In this document: piece after piece, positions 62,054 through 64,000 of the stretch
Position numbering within the stretch: the stretch's first letter is position 1
How the letters are laid out: every line of letters starts with the position of its first letter
Origin: CAZQFV01 sp964613665
GTDB taxonomy: Bacteria; Chloroflexota; Chloroflexia; DTKN01
NCBI GenBank assembly: GCA_964613665.1
Contig: CAZTIG010000018.1
Coordinates: 6,470-70,469, forward strand
Length of the DNA stretch: 64,000 nucleotides
Reading direction: 5' to 3'
The notes under the pieces: model-generated
The model's database searches: none
The model's input: only the letters and a program-made list of their open reading frames with translations
Told to the model about the DNA's origin: nothing
Position numbers and translations under genes: made by a program

Positions 62054-63031
62054 ATGAGCGAGCAGTTCGCGCGCCTGGGCATCGCCGCGGAGATGGCGCA
62101 GCTGGAGCAGTACATCCAGGGGCTGGTGAACTCGCCGGTGCTACTGCTCTCGCAGCCGGCCCGCTACATCCTCACGGCCGGGGGCAAGCGCCTGCGGGCG
62201 GTGCTGTGCCTGCTCGCCGCCCGGCTGGGCCAGGCGGCAGCCCCCGGGTCGGCCGTCTACGGTGCGGCGGCGGTGGAGCTGATCCACGCCGCCAGCCTGG
62301 TGCACGACGACCTGATCGATCAATCGCCGCACCGCCGCGGCCGGCCGACGATCCATGAGAAGTGGCACCACGATGTGGCCCTGCTGGCCGGCGACTACCT
62401 CTACGCCCTGGCCGCGCGGGCCATCGCCCTGGCCGGCGACATCCGCGTCATGGAGTACATCTCCGTGGCCGCCACGGCCATATGCGAGGGCGAGATCAGC
62501 AGCGTCGACGCGGTCGAGCCGCTGGACGAGGCGCTGGGGAGCTACCACTTCAAGATCGAGCGCAAGACGGCGGCCCTCTTCCAGGCCGCGGCGCAGGTCG
62601 GGGCGGTCTGCGGCGGGGCCTCACTGGAGGTGACGGCGGCGCTAGGGCAGTTCGGCCGGGCGCTGGGGATGGCCTTCCAGATCGTCGACGACGTGCTCGA
62701 CTACACGGGCCAGGAGCAGGCGCTGGGCAAGCCGGCCGGCGGCGACCTGCGCCGCGGCCTCATCACCCTCCCCCTGATCTACGCCGTAGCCCACGACGAC
62801 GCCGACAGCTTCCTGCGGACGGTCGTCGCGCGGCTGGGCGACGAGGCCGGTCCGGACGAGGTAGCCGAGGCCCTGCGGCGGGTACAGGCGTCCTCGGGGC
62901 CGGCGCGGGCCTGCCAGGACGCCGAGCGCTACCGCCAGGAAGCGCGGCAGTACCTGGCGCTGGTGCCCGTGGAGGCCGCCCGGGCGCGCCTCGAAGAGGT
63001 GGCCCGCCTCGTCGTGGAGCGGGCGGCGTAG
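62054..63031 (+). CDS. Polyprenyl diphosphate synthase
   Basis: The 325-residue trans-isoprenyl synthase has TAGGKRLRAVLCLLAAR, the first Asp-rich motif HDDLID in ELIHAASLVHDDLIDQS and the second FQIVDDVLDYTG. Residues before the first Asp motif are Ala-Ser-Leu-Val, consistent with a long-chain (C30-C50) enzyme. The product may be the menaquinone side chain. The exact length is not readable. ATG 62054 follows GAGGAGAAGA. Confidence 0.92.
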   Translation: MSEQFARLGIAAEMAQLEQYIQGLVNSPVLLLSQPARYILTAGGKRLRAVLCLLAARLGQAAAPGSAVYGAAAVELIHAASLVHDDLIDQSPHRRGRPTIHEKWHHDVALLAGDYLYALAARAIALAGDIRVMEYISVAATAICEGEISSVDAVEPLDEALGSYHFKIERKTAALFQAAAQVGAVCGGASLEVTAALGQFGRALGMAFQIVDDVLDYTGQEQALGKPAGGDLRRGLITLPLIYAVAHDDADSFLRTVVARLGDEAGPDEVAEALRRVQASSGPARACQDAERYRQEARQYLALVPVEAARARLEEVARLVVERAA

Positions 63032-63056
63032 GGGCAGGGCGTTTCCCCTCTGCTCA

Positions 63057-63085
63057 GCCCGGTCGGCTCCAGCCGCTGGTTGGGC
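63057..63085 (+). other. attC-like half-site sequence
   Basis: GTCGGCTCCAGCCGCTG is followed by GTTGGGC (63079-63085), which fits the integron core consensus GTTRRRY with an L'-like box. A matching left half (RYYYAAC) is not visible upstream, so this is not a full attC. Confidence 0.25.
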
Positions 63086-63178
63086 GCGCGCCCGGAGGCA
63101 TGCTTCGCCATGCGCTCCACCAGGTCTATGCCTATGCAGCTCCTGGCTCTCGCATCCGAAGAGGGGGAGCGCCAACCC

Positions 63179-63385
63179 TCAGGGCGCATACATCTCCAAG
63201 AACCCACATTTCTCACATCGCCACACGATGATCTCGCGGCGCTGGCTAGGCGCGCCTTTCACCGGAAAAGGAGGCTCATTTGCCGGGGCAAACACGTTGC
63301 GCGGATTGCCGCAGTTGCCTATCTCCTTGAGATAGCCCTGAGCCATGCTGCCATTGCATTTCGGACACTGCTTGGATTCATCCAT
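63179..63385 (-). CDS. Small zinc-ribbon protein
   Basis: The 68-residue protein has QCPKCNGSMAQGYL near its start and WRCEKCGFLEMYAP at its end. The two CxxC pairs frame a loop with NVFAPANEPPFPVKG. It resembles short PF20097/DUF6487-like zinc ribbons. ATG 63385 overlaps the stop of the upstream membrane protein gene by eight bases, so the two are coupled. Confidence 0.72.
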   Translation of the reverse strand: MDESKQCPKCNGSMAQGYLKEIGNCGNPRNVFAPANEPPFPVKGAPSQRREIIVWRCEKCGFLEMYAP

Positions 63386-63857
63386 AATTGTCTCCCCAAT
63401 AGGGCCAAGTAGCCCCGTTGCTGTCCCTCAGTGGATCGAGGAGTACGAGGTATAGATCGGGGGCCGTCGCAGCTCTTGTCGCAGCATCTGCCATCAAGTA
63501 ACGTTCCGCCATGGCGGGAATGAGGGCGATCTCGCGCAGGTACTGTACCGCTATGACTGAGTACCCCGACAGGGCGATCATTGTCGCCCAGCGGAGCCAT
63601 CCCTCGTGGACGGGGCGGAGGATGCAAGGGATAGCGATGACCACAGCAAGGCCGAGGATCGCGCCGAGAACGTTTACCGAGTACTCAATCATGGCGTACG
63701 TTGGAGCTTCCGCAAACGACTCTAGGTAGGCCGCTGGATCGGCCCAGGTCTGCTGGGCTAGGGGCATCAGCAGAAACGCAGTGGCGGAGACGGGTAGCAG
63801 CGCGCCAGCAAGGATTGCGCATGTGCCCCCAAGCTTAGTCAGTGCTCTGTCTGTCAT
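63378..63857 (-). CDS. Multi-helix membrane protein (DUF4386-like, possibly truncated)
   Basis: The 159-residue protein has about four hydrophobic helices (about 12-32, 58-78, 88-105 and 110-125). It then runs into a short polar end (LLDPLRDSNGATWPYWGDNYG). Related multi-helix proteins usually continue with more helices after LxLLDP, so the C-terminus may be shortened by a frameshift. The stop overlaps the next gene's start, which argues the frame is used as is. ATG 63857 is preceded by GGGAGGTTTGCC (ribosome site). Confidence 0.62.
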   Translation of the reverse strand: MTDRALTKLGGTCAILAGALLPVSATAFLLMPLAQQTWADPAAYLESFAEAPTYAMIEYSVNVLGAILGLAVVIAIPCILRPVHEGWLRWATMIALSGYSVIAVQYLREIALIPAMAERYLMADAATRAATAPDLYLVLLDPLRDSNGATWPYWGDNYG

Positions 63858-64000
63858 GGCAAACCTCCCGTCGTGGAGCCCGTTTCCCTGCCAAGCTGGC
63901 TCCGGCCATAGTGGATGCACATCCAGCGGTGGCCCAACGAAAGCAGCTCACCTGCGCGGCGGCTGGGGCGATGAGCCTCCGCGACAGACCTCGGCGGCAG
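63858..64000. other. Window-end stretch without recognised gene
   Basis: The last 143 bp hold the upstream region of the membrane protein gene. No complete ORF, promoter or repeat was recognised. Confidence 0.4.

Overview
This 64 kb window is high-GC chromosomal DNA, densely packed with housekeeping and cell-envelope genes. No integrase, transposase, phage module, rRNA, tRNA or CRISPR array was seen. The gene content points to the Chloroflexota (Anaerolineae-like), by inference and not by marker-gene phylogeny. The reasons are MglA-type GTPases with roadblock and DUF4388 partners, an archaeal-type ProRS beside a bacterial-type one, a two-subunit 2-oxoacid:ferredoxin oxidoreductase, an L31 with an acidic tail, and a secreted propeller protein ending in a YLPxxxR tail. 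Intergenic regions carry many sigma70-type promoters (TTGNNN, 17 bp, TANNNT, often with an upstream TG). These were used to support starts and operons.

Layout. 0-4.4 kb: secreted beta-propeller protein, M23 lipoprotein, and an rpsU-NYN operon. 4.4-7.6 kb: a Fur-family regulator and zinc/manganese ABC transporter operon, with a perfect 9-4-9 palindrome at the predicted transcription start. 7.8-10.8 kb: formimidoyltransferase-cyclodeaminase, an MFS remnant and Maf. 10.9-16.4 kb (minus): rplU-rpmA-rpmE, tdk, DUF2227, archaeal-type ProRS, bacterial-type ProRS. 16.6-25.1 kb: queuosine-precursor transporter, HEPN-MNT-deoxynucleoside kinase operon, threonine dehydratase, dprA, and an HTH-mtaB pair. 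25.1-29.2 kb: roadblock, roadblock, MglA GTPase, DUF4388, lamin-tail membrane protein and a small membrane protein, closed by a strong terminator. 29.2-33.5 kb: a decayed membrane gene, HlyD-type adaptor, rpsT, holA and a probable 6S RNA. 33.8-37.8 kb: three zinc-ribbon microproteins (one LysW-like) and ppdK. 37.9-42.1 kb: RCK channel-like protein, SpoIIE-type phosphatase, purA, nrdR. 42.1-46.7 kb (minus): DUF4388, GTPase, ECF sigma, anti-sigma, bactofilin-like protein, DUF4870, HIT. 46.8-52.2 kb: DUF2342 protease, a barrel protein and an 1181-residue lipoprotein fusing propeller, CapA-like and M1 peptidase domains. 52.2-55.4 kb: rubrerythrin-like protein and korAB. 55.6-63.9 kb: plsY, ileS, murJ, rsfS (apparent AUC start), polyprenyl synthase, zinc ribbon and membrane protein.

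The most notable points are: the three-domain lipoprotein; two signalling modules that each pair a small GTPase with a DUF4388 protein; the adjacent ProRS genes of different types; a dispersed intergenic repeat of about 170 bp, one partial copy of which supplies the C-terminus of MtaB; the zinc-ribbon microprotein cluster; a probable 6S RNA upstream of holA; and the AUC start of rsfS. All assignments come from reading the sequence. No database search was run.
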